A DNA stretch of 64,000 nt from Collinsella sp. (GTDB lineage: Bacteria; Actinomycetota; Coriobacteriia; Coriobacteriales; Coriobacteriaceae), in assembly GCA_019414565.1 (NCBI GenBank), contig DXLU01000006.1, positions 1 through 64,000 on the forward strand. The letters are read 5' to 3'. A program made the translations under genes and the position numbers. The notes under the pieces are model-generated. The model saw only the letters and a program-made list of their open reading frames with translations. It was not told the origin of the DNA and searched no databases. The first letter of the stretch is position 1. The number at the start of each line of letters is the position of its first letter. Positions 25,421 through 33,524 of the stretch are shown here, in pieces.

Positions 25421-26134
25421 ATGACAGACTGTCGTTTCTTGCACTTGCATGCAAAACTGGAGGTCCCGTTGTTGTTGGCAGTGCCGGCAGTGATGACTGC
25501 GGCGTTGCTGGCGGGCATTGAGCAGGCGGCGCTTGCCATGCTGGTTGTAGTGGCGCTGGTGCTTGCGCTGTTCTTTGCGGGTTACGAGGCATCTCGTCCG
25601 GGTTTGCGCCAGATTATGCCCACGCTGGTGCTGGCGGCGCTGGCGGCGGCGGGGCGCATCCTGCTTGGGCCTATTCCCGACTTTAAACCGGTGAGCGCCA
25701 TCGCCATTATCGCGGGGGCGACGCTTGGTCGCCGCAATGGTTTTATGGTTGGCGCGCTGGCGGCGCTGACCAGCAATTTCTTTTTTGGACAGGGCATGTG
25801 GACACCGTGGCAGATGTATGCCTGGGGCCTGGTTGGCTATGTTGGCGGTGCGCTGGCGCATGCCGGTGCGTTTGACCGTGCGGATGGAACCGTGCGCATG
25901 CCGGCGCTGTTGGCGTATGGCTTTGCCTCGGGTTTGCTGTACGGCGTGGTGATCAACGCGTACGACATTATCGGTTTTGTACAACCGCTCACGTGGGCGG
26001 GCGTCGTGGCGCGTCTTGCCACCGCCGTACCGTTCGATATCACGCACGGACTCGCGACCTGCGTGTTTTTGGCCGTCCTGTACAAGCCCTGGTGTCGCCG
26101 CATCAACCGAGTCGTCGTGAAGTACGGGCTGTAG
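25421..26134 (+). CDS. ECF transporter S component (substrate-specific)
   Basis: 237-residue membrane protein with about six hydrophobic segments. GRILLGPIPDFKPVSAIAIIAG and RNGFMVGALAALTSNFFFGQGMWTPWQM are typical of S components, where the loop near the middle takes part in substrate binding. The family resemblance is nearest to S components annotated for cobalamin or related cofactors, but the ligand is not determined here. It starts 4 bases after ecfA, with GATGGG ahead. Confidence 0.75.
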   Translation: MTDCRFLHLHAKLEVPLLLAVPAVMTAALLAGIEQAALAMLVVVALVLALFFAGYEASRPGLRQIMPTLVLAALAAAGRILLGPIPDFKPVSAIAIIAGATLGRRNGFMVGALAALTSNFFFGQGMWTPWQMYAWGLVGYVGGALAHAGAFDRADGTVRMPALLAYGFASGLLYGVVINAYDIIGFVQPLTWAGVVARLATAVPFDITHGLATCVFLAVLYKPWCRRINRVVVKYGL

Positions 26135-26174
26135 GGCTGGTTGCGCCGGGGCGGGAATCAATACTGCCGAAGCG

Positions 26175-26340
26175 CCATTTCAAAACTACGCCGGTTTACG
26201 GGGCCAGATTGGCACAGGCAGACCATACCGGCTTTTTTCGAAATGGAGCAAGCCGTTTACCTGCGGTTTTATTATTTCGGAATTGCGTATGGTTGGGGGT
26301 TCGCGATTCAGCCCCGTAAACCGGCATAGTTCTGGAATGG
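26175..26340. repeat. Three-tier nested hairpin element A
   Basis: Outer 30-nt arms at 26175-26204 and 26311-26340 match at 27 of 30 positions, all differences being transitions; the shared core is CGCCGGTTTACGGGGC with its complement. Middle stem ACCATAC (26222-26228) with GTATGGT (26287-26293). Inner stem TTCGAAAT with ATTTCGGAA, enclosing ACCTGCGGTTTT. Short open frames on both strands here only reflect the symmetry. Confidence 0.85.
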
Positions 26341-26379
26341 CCGGCTTATAGACGGGCATCGTGGCCCTCAAGAGCCAAA

Positions 26380-26650
26380 TTGATCCGTTTTCTTCCGTCT
26401 CCAGACGTCCCCGGGGAATCAGCTGAACCCGCCCGCCACGGAATCGGCCTATCTACTACGTTTGACCCGACATCCCCAAGCACAATCGCGTTTTATGAAA
26501 AACCGCAGGCTTTCTACCTGCGGTTTTCTTTTGCGCTGTTTGCTGTGGTTGAGGGTAGTGGCTTAAACGTAGTAGATGGGCCAGTTTCGTGGCGGGTGGG
26601 CCGCGTGGATGCCCTCGCGAGGTGAAAATGATTCCTTTTCCTCCGTCTCC
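26380..26650. repeat. Nested hairpin element C with flanking direct repeats
   Basis: Outer 34-nt arms at 26432-26465 and 26563-26596 match at 29 of 34 positions, all differences transitions (core CATCTACTACGTTT). Inner perfect stem AAAACCGCAGG (26499-26509) with CCTGCGGTTTT (26517-26527). Flanking direct repeats TTGATCCGTTTTCTTCCGTC.. (26380-26402) and ATGATTCCTTTTCCTCCGTC.. (26628-26650). Confidence 0.85.
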
Positions 26651-26666
26651 AGGGGATCAGTTGGGG

Positions 26667-27485
26667 CTAGAGCTCTAGCGTGAGGGTGACGGGGCAGTGG
26701 TCGCTGCCAAAGATGTCGCCACGGATACCGGTGTCGCGAACGTTGGCGGCGATTGCGTCGCTTACCAGGAAGTAGTCGATGCGCCAGCCGGCGTTGTTCT
26801 TGCGGGCATTAAAGCGATAGCTCCACCAGCTGTAGACGCCCTCAACGTCCGGATTAGCCGTGCGCCAGGTATCGGTAAAGCCGGCGTTGAGCAGCTCGGT
26901 AAACTTACCGCGCTCTTCGTCCGAAAAGCCTGCGTTGCCGCGGTTGGACTTGGGGTTCTTAAGGTCGATCTCTTCGTGCGCCACGTTAAAGTCGCCGCAG
27001 GTTACGACGGGCTTGCCGGTTTCGTGCTCAAGCGCGCTCAAAAAGCCGCGATAGGCATCATCCCAGGCCATGCGCACATCGATGCGCGCGAGCTCATTTT
27101 GGGCGTTGGGCGTATAGACGTCGACAAACCAAAACTTGTCGAACTCGAGTGCGCAGACGCGGCCCTCGGTTACGGCTTGGGCGACGAGTACGGCCGCCTC
27201 GCCCTCGCCGGCGTAGGGTAGCAGCGCGTCGGCGTGCAGCACGCGCTGCGGTTCCTGGCGGCTAAAGACCGCGGTGCCCGAATAGCCTTTACGCTCGGCG
27301 TAGCTCCAGGTTTGGTGATAGCCGGGCAGGTCAATATCAACCTGGCCTTCTTGCAACTTGGTTTCTTGCAGCGCCAGCACATCGACATCGAGTTCCTGCG
27401 CGATTTGAATAAAGCTCGGGTCCTTTTTGAGCACGGCGCGCAGGCCGTTAACGTTCCACGAGGCAAAGGTGTAAGTCTGAGGCAT
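26667..27485 (-). CDS. xth: Exodeoxyribonuclease III
   Basis: 272 residues. AP endonuclease and 3'-5' exonuclease in base-excision repair. SWNVNGLRAVLKK and LALQETKLQ give the metal-binding asparagine and glutamate, VVTCGDFNVAHEEIDLKNPK the catalytic DFN, WRIDYFLVSDAI and GSDHCPVTLTLE the C-terminal aspartate-histidine pair. AAAGGAC lies 7 bases from the start. Single gene, divergent from the sirtuin. Confidence 0.95.
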   Translation of the reverse strand: MPQTYTFASWNVNGLRAVLKKDPSFIQIAQELDVDVLALQETKLQEGQVDIDLPGYHQTWSYAERKGYSGTAVFSRQEPQRVLHADALLPYAGEGEAAVLVAQAVTEGRVCALEFDKFWFVDVYTPNAQNELARIDVRMAWDDAYRGFLSALEHETGKPVVTCGDFNVAHEEIDLKNPKSNRGNAGFSDEERGKFTELLNAGFTDTWRTANPDVEGVYSWWSYRFNARKNNAGWRIDYFLVSDAIAANVRDTGIRGDIFGSDHCPVTLTLEL

Positions 27486-27620
27486 GGTGTCCTTTCGACG
27501 GGGTTGGCAGGCTTAAGATTAACGCAACAAGGGCGGGGTGGGCTCCGTGCATGCTGACTTAAAGGCCGCATGCTGGGACGTCGCCCAACGCTACCCGACC
27601 AACAAGGACGGAGAACTCAT

Positions 27621-28373
27621 ATGACGCAGGCAATAACGGATCCCAAGCAGGCCTCCGCCGCGCTGGCGGATCTGTTTGATACCCACAAGCGCGTGGTCTT
27701 CTTTGGCGGCGCGGGTGTTTCCACGGCAAGTGGCATCCCCGATTTCCGCAGCGTGGACGGCCTGTATCACCAGCAGTTTGCCTACCCGCCCGAGACCATG
27801 CTCTCGCATAGCTTTTACGAGACGCATCCGGCGGAGTTCTTCGACTTCTACCGCACCAAGATGATCGCGCTTGGCGCCAAGCCCAACCGCTGCCACACCA
27901 AGCTGGCCGAGCTGGAGCGCGCCGGCAAGCTAAATGCCGTGGTGACGCAAAACATCGACGGCTTGCATCAGATGGCGGGCTCGCAGCGCGTGTTTGAGTT
28001 GCACGGATCGGTCCATCGCAACATTTGCCAGTCGTGCGGTGCGGTCTATAGCGCCGAGTGGATTTGCTCGCGCGAGCACGAGGATGCCGCGGGCGTGCCT
28101 GCGTGCCCCGCGTGCGGCGGCCGCATCAAGCCCGATGTAGTGCTCTACGAAGAGCAGCTCCATGAGCATGTGTTGACCGGTGCCGTTGCCGCCATCGCCG
28201 CGGCCGATGCCCTCATTGTGGGCGGGACCTCGCTCGTGGTGTATCCGGCGGCGGGCCTTACGCGTTACTTTACCGGCGATACGCTGGCCATTTGCAATCT
28301 TGCTCCCACCGATCAGGATGCAAATGCCGACCTGCTGATTTCTTGCGACATCGCGGCCGCGTTTGCGTTCTAG
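27621..28373 (+). CDS. NAD-dependent protein deacylase (Sir2 family)
   Basis: 250 residues. NAD site FFGGAGVSTASGIPDFRSVDG, then TQNIDGLHQMAG and the catalytic histidine in ELHGSVHRNICQSCG. Zinc is bound by CQSC and CPAC. VVLYEEQLHEHV and IVGGTSLVVYPAAGL complete the Rossmann fold. Family activity is removal of acyl groups from lysine, releasing nicotinamide. ATG 27621 is preceded by AAGGACGGAGAA. Confidence 0.93.
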   Translation: MTQAITDPKQASAALADLFDTHKRVVFFGGAGVSTASGIPDFRSVDGLYHQQFAYPPETMLSHSFYETHPAEFFDFYRTKMIALGAKPNRCHTKLAELERAGKLNAVVTQNIDGLHQMAGSQRVFELHGSVHRNICQSCGAVYSAEWICSREHEDAAGVPACPACGGRIKPDVVLYEEQLHEHVLTGAVAAIAAADALIVGGTSLVVYPAAGLTRYFTGDTLAICNLAPTDQDANADLLISCDIAAAFAF

Positions 28374-28468
28374 CCCGCGCGCGCGGATACAATAGAAAGA
28401 CTGAGTGCAAAGCGACCCCGCCGCCAGCTCTCCAAGCTCGGCGGCGTGGGCATTTTAGGAGGATGTTC

Positions 28469-30211
28469 ATGGCGAACGACAGCAAGACATGGCGGTGCGG
28501 AAAGTACGAGCTCAGCTTTGACCGTCCGCGCATCATGGGCGTCCTCAACGTGACGCCCGATTCGTTTAGCGACGGCGGGGAGCACTTCGACCCGGATGCC
28601 GCCATCGAGTACGGCCTGGCGATGCTCGATGCCGGCGCCGACATCATCGACGTGGGCGGTGAGTCCACGCGCCCTGGTTTTACCCCGGTCAACCCCGACG
28701 AGGAAGCTCGCCGCGTGCTGCCCGTGGTGCGCGCGCTGGCCAAAGAGGGCGCCATCGTCTCGATCGACACGCGTCATGTGGCGGTTGCCAAGGCGGCCGT
28801 GCGCTGCGGCGCCTCGATCGTCAACGACGTGACGGGCTTCACCGATCCCAAGATGGTCGAGTTTGTTAAGACGAGTACCTGCGGCGTCATCGTGATGCAT
28901 GCCGGCGAGGTCGCCGCGCCCGCCCGCACGCACGCAACGGTGCAGCTCGATACCTCGGCAGCGGCGTTTGTTGCCGAGAAGGCGCGCGAGGCGGCCGCCG
29001 AGGCCGCGCGTGAGGCCGAGAAGCCGGCTCGCCGCCGTCGCGGCAAGTTGCTGGGCGAGCCTAAGCCGGAGGCCAAGCTTCCGGGCGGCGTGGTGCAGCC
29101 CTCGTTGCCGTTTGGCGAACCGGAGCCCACGTCCGAGCCTGCAAGCGAGCAGGAGACGCCCGCCACCGAGCAGGCTGCTGCCGCCGAGACCGTCGCGCCC
29201 GCGCCCGAGGCCGCGGCCGCAGCCACCGAGGCCGCATCGGAGTCCAATGACCGCCTGGCCGCCATGATGCGCCGCAGCGCCCGCCGCGAGGAAGCCTACG
29301 TGCCCACCTCGCAGCTCCGCCGCTTCACCCTGCCCGATTCGGCGCCCATCATGCGCCGCGTTATGGGTTTTCTGTCCGACCAGGCCCGCACGCTCATCCA
29401 TGCCGGCGTGTCGCGCGACCGCATCTGCATCGATCCTGGCCCGGGCTTTGGTAAGTCGGCTAACGAGGACATCGTCATCCAGCGCGAGACCGCCAAGATG
29501 GCGTCACTGGGCTATCCGCTCATGTGCGCCGTGTCGCGCAAGCGCTTTGTGGGCGCCGTCTCGGGCGTGACCGAGGCCGCCGAGCGCGATGCCGCTACGT
29601 TTGGCGTGTGCCTGGGCGCCATCCAGGCCGGTGCCAACATCGTGCGCGTGCACGACGCCGCGGGTTTTGCGCAGTTCCTGAACGGCTACTGGGCGGTTGC
29701 CAAGCCGCAGCCGCGCCGCGCGTTTGTGGCCGTGGGCTCCAACCTGGGGCATCGCTGCGACAACATCCGCGCTGCACGCGAGATGATCGCCGAGATTCCA
29801 CTCACCTGCGTGTCCAACTCCTCCAAGATTTACGAGAGCGAGCCGGCCTACGAGACGCGCCAGGACGCGTTTGCCAACGCCGTCATCGAGATTAAGACCG
29901 AGCTGGCGCCGCTGGTGCTGCTCGACGAGCTCATGAAGATCGAGGCCGAGCTGGGGCGCGACCGCTCCAAAAAGGCCAAGGCCAACGGTCCGCGCACCAT
30001 CGACCTGGACCTGCTGTGGATGGACGGCGAGACCCACGGCGGCAAAAAGCTGCGCCTGCCGCATCCGCTCATTGGCGAGCGCGACTTTGTGCTGGTGCCG
30101 CTCGAGGACCTGATGCACGACCCGGCGCGGTTCTTCCGCTACAACGGCGTCGAGGTCAAGGAGCCCGAGGACCGCGTGGGCCATATCGTGGGCGAATTGG
30201 GGCGTATGTAG
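28469..30211 (+). CDS. folP: Dihydropteroate synthase / HPPK fusion with a large insert (FolP-FolK)
   Basis: 580 residues. Two folate enzymes in one chain. DHPS: IMGVLNVTPDSFSDGG (22-37), DVGGESTRPGF, SIDTRHVAVAKAA, VNDVTGF, then after an insert DPGPGFGKS and AVSRKRFVG, ending VHDAAGFAQF. HPPK from about 416: AFVAVGSNLGHRCDNI and GPRTIDLDLLWMDG. An insert of about 140 residues (150-290), rich in Ala, Glu and Pro, sits between the conserved VMHAG and the DPGPGFGKS halves of DHPS. AGGAGG is 6 bases from ATG 28469. No folB (aldolase) is next to it. The BirA-like gene starts at the next base. Confidence 0.93.
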   Translation: MANDSKTWRCGKYELSFDRPRIMGVLNVTPDSFSDGGEHFDPDAAIEYGLAMLDAGADIIDVGGESTRPGFTPVNPDEEARRVLPVVRALAKEGAIVSIDTRHVAVAKAAVRCGASIVNDVTGFTDPKMVEFVKTSTCGVIVMHAGEVAAPARTHATVQLDTSAAAFVAEKAREAAAEAAREAEKPARRRRGKLLGEPKPEAKLPGGVVQPSLPFGEPEPTSEPASEQETPATEQAAAAETVAPAPEAAAAATEAASESNDRLAAMMRRSARREEAYVPTSQLRRFTLPDSAPIMRRVMGFLSDQARTLIHAGVSRDRICIDPGPGFGKSANEDIVIQRETAKMASLGYPLMCAVSRKRFVGAVSGVTEAAERDAATFGVCLGAIQAGANIVRVHDAAGFAQFLNGYWAVAKPQPRRAFVAVGSNLGHRCDNIRAAREMIAEIPLTCVSNSSKIYESEPAYETRQDAFANAVIEIKTELAPLVLLDELMKIEAELGRDRSKKAKANGPRTIDLDLLWMDGETHGGKKLRLPHPLIGERDFVLVPLEDLMHDPARFFRYNGVEVKEPEDRVGHIVGELGRM

Positions 30212-30913
30212 ATGATTGAGATGAACGCTGTAGCCGCCGGTACCGAGCTTGACGCCGCGCGCGATGCGGGCCGCGAGGGTGCGTCCGCGGGCTGGTGCGC
30301 GTGGAACGCGGGCGATGCATCGCTGACGTTTTCGCTGGTCGTGCGTCCGGACGTGAACATGCACGCCTTCCACGGCCTGCCGTTTGTGGCCGCGATGGGC
30401 ATGATGGACGCACTCGCGGGCACGGCTTCGACGCCGGGGTTGGGCCTTGCCGGTAAGGTGGGTATTCAGTGGCCGAGCGATATCGTGTGCGGTGCGCCCG
30501 CGTTCGAGACGTCGTTCGCGCGTGTCGCCGTCAACGGCGGTGCCGGTGCCGCGGGCATGTTCGGCGCCGTGACGGTGGATATTGAGCGTTCGGCGCTGAG
30601 CGAGCTTGGTGTGGACGTGGCTGACGAAGTGCTGGTCGAGGCGCTCGCCGCCGCCGTGCTGACCCGTGTGGACACCTGGGCGGTTGTTGCCAACACGCCG
30701 CAAGGCGCCGCAGGGCCGCTGGCTCCCGTGCTGGGCGAGTATTTCGACATGGTGCCGCTGCTCGGTCGCCAAGTTGCGGCGGTGTCGCCCAACGGCTTGC
30801 CGCTTGCGGTCGGTGTGTTTGCGGGCCTGGACATCTGGGGTCGCGCGACCATTAAGACCGATGCCGGCGAGCAAGAGTTTCCGCCCGAGGCCGTACGGAT
30901 TCGCGGTCTGTAA
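30212..30913 (+). CDS. BirA-like biotin/lipoyl ligase-fold protein
   Basis: 233 residues. The segment SAGWCAWNAGDASLTFSLVVRPDV resembles the R-x-W-xxP-x-GxLxFSLLLRP region of biotin protein ligase, and VGIQWPSDIVC resembles LKWPNDI. GLDIWGRATIKTDAGEQEFPPEAVRIR matches the C-terminal SH3-like domain. There is no N-terminal DNA-binding domain, and the GRGRRG biotinyl-AMP loop is degenerate. It lies beside coaX, a partnership often seen for birA. Activity is uncertain because of the changed loop. Confidence 0.6.
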   Translation: MIEMNAVAAGTELDAARDAGREGASAGWCAWNAGDASLTFSLVVRPDVNMHAFHGLPFVAAMGMMDALAGTASTPGLGLAGKVGIQWPSDIVCGAPAFETSFARVAVNGGAGAAGMFGAVTVDIERSALSELGVDVADEVLVEALAAAVLTRVDTWAVVANTPQGAAGPLAPVLGEYFDMVPLLGRQVAAVSPNGLPLAVGVFAGLDIWGRATIKTDAGEQEFPPEAVRIRGL

Positions 30914-30950
30914 CGCAGGGCACCAGAGCTCAAAGACAACGATGACAACG

Positions 30951-30983
30951 AAGCCCTCTTCGGCCTGTGCCGGGGAGGGCTTT
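30951..30983 (+). terminator. Terminator after the BirA-like gene
   Basis: AAGCCCTC pairs with GAGGGCTTT, with a small inner hairpin CGGCCTGTGCCG. Confidence 0.65.
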
Positions 30984-31009
30984 GCGTGACTGCGGGGTAG
31001 CACCTCGGA

Positions 31010-31052
31010 CCTATTCCTCAAAACTGAAAATTTTTCGATTTTGAGGAATAGG
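31010..31052. repeat. AT-containing long hairpin
   Basis: CCTATTCCTCAAAA (31010-31023) and TTTTGAGGAATAGG (31039-31052) pair perfectly, and GAAAA/TTTTTC continues the stem almost to the tip. It lies between the convergent BirA-like and coaX genes and could serve both as terminator. Confidence 0.7.
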
Positions 31053-31109
31053 CTTGGCGAGCATTTGCGGGGACTGTGGCATCGGGCGTGCTTGACTTAA
31101 GCTCCTGCT

Positions 31110-31883
31110 CTATCCCAGCTCCTGCATGCGGCGGTAGATTTCGCAGATACCCTTGATGGTGAGCTGTCCGTCGACCACGTCGAAGGCATCGGTCGAATCG
31201 GCGACGATGCTGGCGAGACCGCCCGTGGCGATAGCGGTGGCATCCTCGCGGCCCAGCTCGCGCTTCATGCGCGCGACCAGGCCCTCGGCCATGGCGGCGG
31301 CGCCCGTCACGGCGCCCACCTTGATGCACTCCTCGGTATCGCGGCCGATGGCATGCTCGGGCGCCTCGAGCGGCACGCTGGCGAGCTTGGCGGCACGGGC
31401 GGCAAGCGCGTCCATGGAGATGCGAATGCCCGGCGCGATCGCTCCGCCAATGTAATAACCGTCCTCATCGATGACGTCGATATTGGTCGCGGTGCCAAAG
31501 TCCACCACGATCGCTGGCGCGCCGTAGAAGGTCTCGGCAGCGACGGCGTTGGCGATGCGGTCGGCACCAACGGCCTGGGGGCGCGCCGCCCGCAGCTTGG
31601 TTACGGCGGCCGTCTGCGGCCCGATGACGATGGCGTCCGCGGCAATGCGGTCGGCCACGGCGTGCCACTCGCGCGAGAGCTGCGGCACCACGCCCGCAAA
31701 GGCGATCGCGTCGACCGCGTCGAGCGAAAGGCCGTACATCTTAAAGAAACCCATCAGGCGCACATGGATCTCGTCGGCGGTATAAGAGCGGTCGGTGGGC
31801 ATGCGCCACGACTGCACCAGCTCGTCTCCGTCAAACAGGCCCATGGCCGTCTGCGTATTTCCCATATCGATAGCGAGCAGCAT
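31110..31883 (-). CDS. coaX: Type III pantothenate kinase
   Basis: 257 residues. First step of coenzyme A synthesis. LLAIDMGNTQTAMGLFDG is the phosphate-1 motif, AVGADRIANAVAA and VVDFGTATNIDVIDEDGYYIGGAIAPGI the catalytic aspartate and pantothenate region, and AIATGGLASIVA the adenine site. I start at ATG 31883 because GGGAG is 6 bases upstream; ATG 31904 has no site. Needs a monovalent cation in the family. Confidence 0.94.
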   Translation of the reverse strand: MLLAIDMGNTQTAMGLFDGDELVQSWRMPTDRSYTADEIHVRLMGFFKMYGLSLDAVDAIAFAGVVPQLSREWHAVADRIAADAIVIGPQTAAVTKLRAARPQAVGADRIANAVAAETFYGAPAIVVDFGTATNIDVIDEDGYYIGGAIAPGIRISMDALAARAAKLASVPLEAPEHAIGRDTEECIKVGAVTGAAAMAEGLVARMKRELGREDATAIATGGLASIVADSTDAFDVVDGQLTIKGICEIYRRMQELG

Positions 31884-32020
31884 GTCTACTCCCGGTGTTG
31901 GCATAAAAGGACGCGCACCATTGTATACGTGCCGTCGACGGCGCTCGGCTGCGATTCGTTTACGGTGATAGGGGCTGAGGGGTTTTAAATATGAAGGAAT
32001 TATGCTCTACGAGATTTTCC

Positions 32021-32049
32021 TTGCCGTTTACCGAACTCCCGCGTAGTAT
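32021..32049 (+). promoter_or_regulatory. Promoter of the initiator tRNA gene
   Basis: TTGCCG at 32021-32026 and TAGTAT at 32044-32049 with a 17-bp spacer, 31 bases before the tRNA. Confidence 0.6.
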
Positions 32050-32080
32050 TCTTTCTTGCGCACATGAGGCGCCCAGACAT

Positions 32081-32157
32081 TGCGGGGTGGAGCAGTCTGG
32101 TAGCTCGCCGGGCTCATAACCCGGAGGTCGTAGGTTCAAATCCTGCCCCCGCGACCA
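32081..32157 (+). tRNA. Initiator tRNA-fMet (CAT)
   Basis: 77 bases with encoded CCA. The anticodon loop is CTCATAA and the anticodon stem has three consecutive G:C pairs, GGG with CCC, the mark of an initiator. The first acceptor pair is a weak T1-G72, in keeping with the unpaired 1-72 position of bacterial initiators. D-arm, variable loop and T-arm (GTAGGTTCAAATCCTGC) are normal. Its 3' part is duplicated at 46373, marking the integration site of a mobile element. Confidence 0.93.
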
Positions 32158-32172
32158 AGAACTTGCAGCTCG
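32108..32172 (+). repeat. attL, 65-bp direct repeat
   Basis: The sequence from the anticodon stem to 15 bases past the CCA end is identical to 46373-46437. It includes the tRNA 3' half, so integration keeps a whole tRNA at this end. Confidence 0.93.
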
Positions 32173-32200
32173 GAAGCAAAATTGCTTCCGAGCTTTTTCT
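32168..32200 (+). terminator. Terminator after the tRNA (element-supplied)
   Basis: AGCTCGGAAGC pairs with GCTTCCGAGCT followed by TTTTCTTT. Only its first half is in the att repeat; the rest is element sequence. The matching chromosomal version follows attR. Confidence 0.85.
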
Positions 32201-32214
32201 TTATCGGTTTACCT

Positions 32215-32235
32215 TGCGGGTGAATTGCGGGTGAA
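32215..32235 (+). repeat. Candidate integrase arm site, left end
   Basis: TGCGGGTGAATTGCGGGTGA plus A: two direct copies of TGCGGGTGAA. The same 21 bases occur at 46250-46270 in the same orientation. Confidence 0.6.
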
Positions 32236-32299
32236 TCCTGAGTCAATTTATTATGTGAAGCAGATAAACCATTGATAATCGCGGACCGGTCGGCTTGAC

Positions 32300-32313
32300 T
32301 TATCGACCGATAA
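32300..32313. promoter_or_regulatory. Operator-like inverted repeat
   Basis: TTATCGACCGATAA has perfect 6-bp arms over a 2-bp centre and touches TTGACT at 32295-32300, a possible -35. It lies 75 bases ahead of the first cassette gene and could control it. Confidence 0.4.
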
Positions 32314-32387
32314 ACTCCAATTGGGAGGAGTCCCGGCGGTCCTTAGCTAAAATAGTGACGTCTGAATAACAACAAGGGAGTCGCTAT

Positions 32388-32570
32388 ATGAAGATCGTCT
32401 ACGATGCCCTTGACCCTATCGTCAACGGGTCGGCAACGACCAAGGAGAAGGGCGACAAGTACGAGGCGGCCTGCGTTTACTATCTCAAGAACGACCCCTT
32501 CTACGCGCTGTTCCTTTCCCGTGTCGGGACGATAACCCAGGCACCCGAATGGGATAACAGTTTGTTTTAA
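32388..32570 (+). CDS. Short protein, likely remnant of a large helicase/restriction protein
   Basis: 60 residues from ATG 32388 with AAGGGAG upstream. TTKEKGDKYEAACVYYLKND is like the extreme N-terminus of large helicase-nuclease (type ISP-like) restriction proteins, which normally run past 1,000 residues. Here the frame ends after PEWDNSLF. It may be a truncated leftover or a small protein using this fold. The exonuclease gene starts 15 bases later, so it is probably co-transcribed. Confidence 0.5.
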   Translation: MKIVYDALDPIVNGSATTKEKGDKYEAACVYYLKNDPFYALFLSRVGTITQAPEWDNSLF

Positions 32571-32585
32571 GGGAAAGGAAGCCGT

Positions 32586-33509
32586 ATGGCGAAAAAGGGA
32601 TATATCTTCTGGGACAGCGAGACGGCGAATCCCCAGCAGAGGATATGCCAGGTCGCTTATATCCTCACGGATCTTGAGGGAAACTGCCTGGGCGACCCGG
32701 TTTGCCGGGTGATCAATCCTGAGAGCGAGATTGGTTGGTGGAGTAGGTCTCATCTGGAAATCGATTGGGACTCACTGGACGACATGCCGACCTTTGTCCG
32801 CTTCTGGGAGGATGCCGGTCTGGCGGATTTGCTGCGAGACTACATCCTGGTCGCGCATAACGCCAACGGCGCCGACATCCACCACATCAAGAAGAGTCTG
32901 GCTGCCTACGACATCGAAATGCCCGAGATCGAAGTAATCGATACGATGCTGGTGGCGAAGCAGAAGGGTCTGCCCGGAGCGCTTGTCGACCTCTGCGAGC
33001 ATTACGGCGTGCATCTTGATAGCCACCACGATGCCATGAGCGACGCCGAGGCGTGCCTTGGGGTTTTCCGTGGGCTGGCCGGCGAGTTCGGTGCGCTCGA
33101 GCCCGCCGTTTGGGCTCCGAATGCCTCCTCCCATCATGGCCGCAAGCGTGTTTTCACGGGCTTGGGACTGGTGAACGGGTCGCAGGAAACCATCGAAGAG
33201 GTTTTGGCGAAAGCCGAGGAGGCGGGCCACAGGGGCGATCCGGGCGAAATCACTGATCCGGTCGGACTCAAGGTGAAGGTATCCGGCGTTACTCCGGGCT
33301 ACAATCGCGATGAGATCCTTGCCGCACTTAAGGAATGCGGGATGAAAGCGACCGATGGCAAGCCCGCGCAGAGCACGAAGTACCTCGCAATAGGCGACAA
33401 CGTGGGACGAAGCAAGCTCGACGCAGTTTTCAGCGGCAACTCGCAGGCAAAAATCGTCACGACGGGCGAGTTGCTTGAGGTCATGAACCGATTTGGCAAG
33501 GCGGAATAG
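32586..33509 (+). CDS. DEDDh 3'-5' exonuclease with C-terminal BRCT-like domain
   Basis: 307 residues. An epsilon-type exonuclease fills 1-165: Asp10 and Glu12 in FWDSETA, Asp97 in VAHNANGADIHH, His148 and Asp153 in HHDAMSDAEACLG. This gives a complete DEDDh set, so it should degrade DNA or RNA 3' ends. Residues about 225-305 look like a BRCT domain: VKVSGVTPGYNRDEILAAL and YLAIGDNVGRSKLDAVF, then KIVTTGELLEVM. This pairing occurs in some stand-alone DnaQ-like proteins. AAAGGAAG lies before the start. It is 15 bp from the next gene. Confidence 0.8.
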   Translation: MAKKGYIFWDSETANPQQRICQVAYILTDLEGNCLGDPVCRVINPESEIGWWSRSHLEIDWDSLDDMPTFVRFWEDAGLADLLRDYILVAHNANGADIHHIKKSLAAYDIEMPEIEVIDTMLVAKQKGLPGALVDLCEHYGVHLDSHHDAMSDAEACLGVFRGLAGEFGALEPAVWAPNASSHHGRKRVFTGLGLVNGSQETIEEVLAKAEEAGHRGDPGEITDPVGLKVKVSGVTPGYNRDEILAALKECGMKATDGKPAQSTKYLAIGDNVGRSKLDAVFSGNSQAKIVTTGELLEVMNRFGKAE

Positions 33510-33524
33510 AAGGGAAGGCTCGAT

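Noticed and set aside
26141..26371. Two short coding frames on opposite strands ending in similar residues (PRKPA)
   Set aside because: They are produced by the inverted symmetry of hairpin element A; no ribosome sites or independent coding signal.
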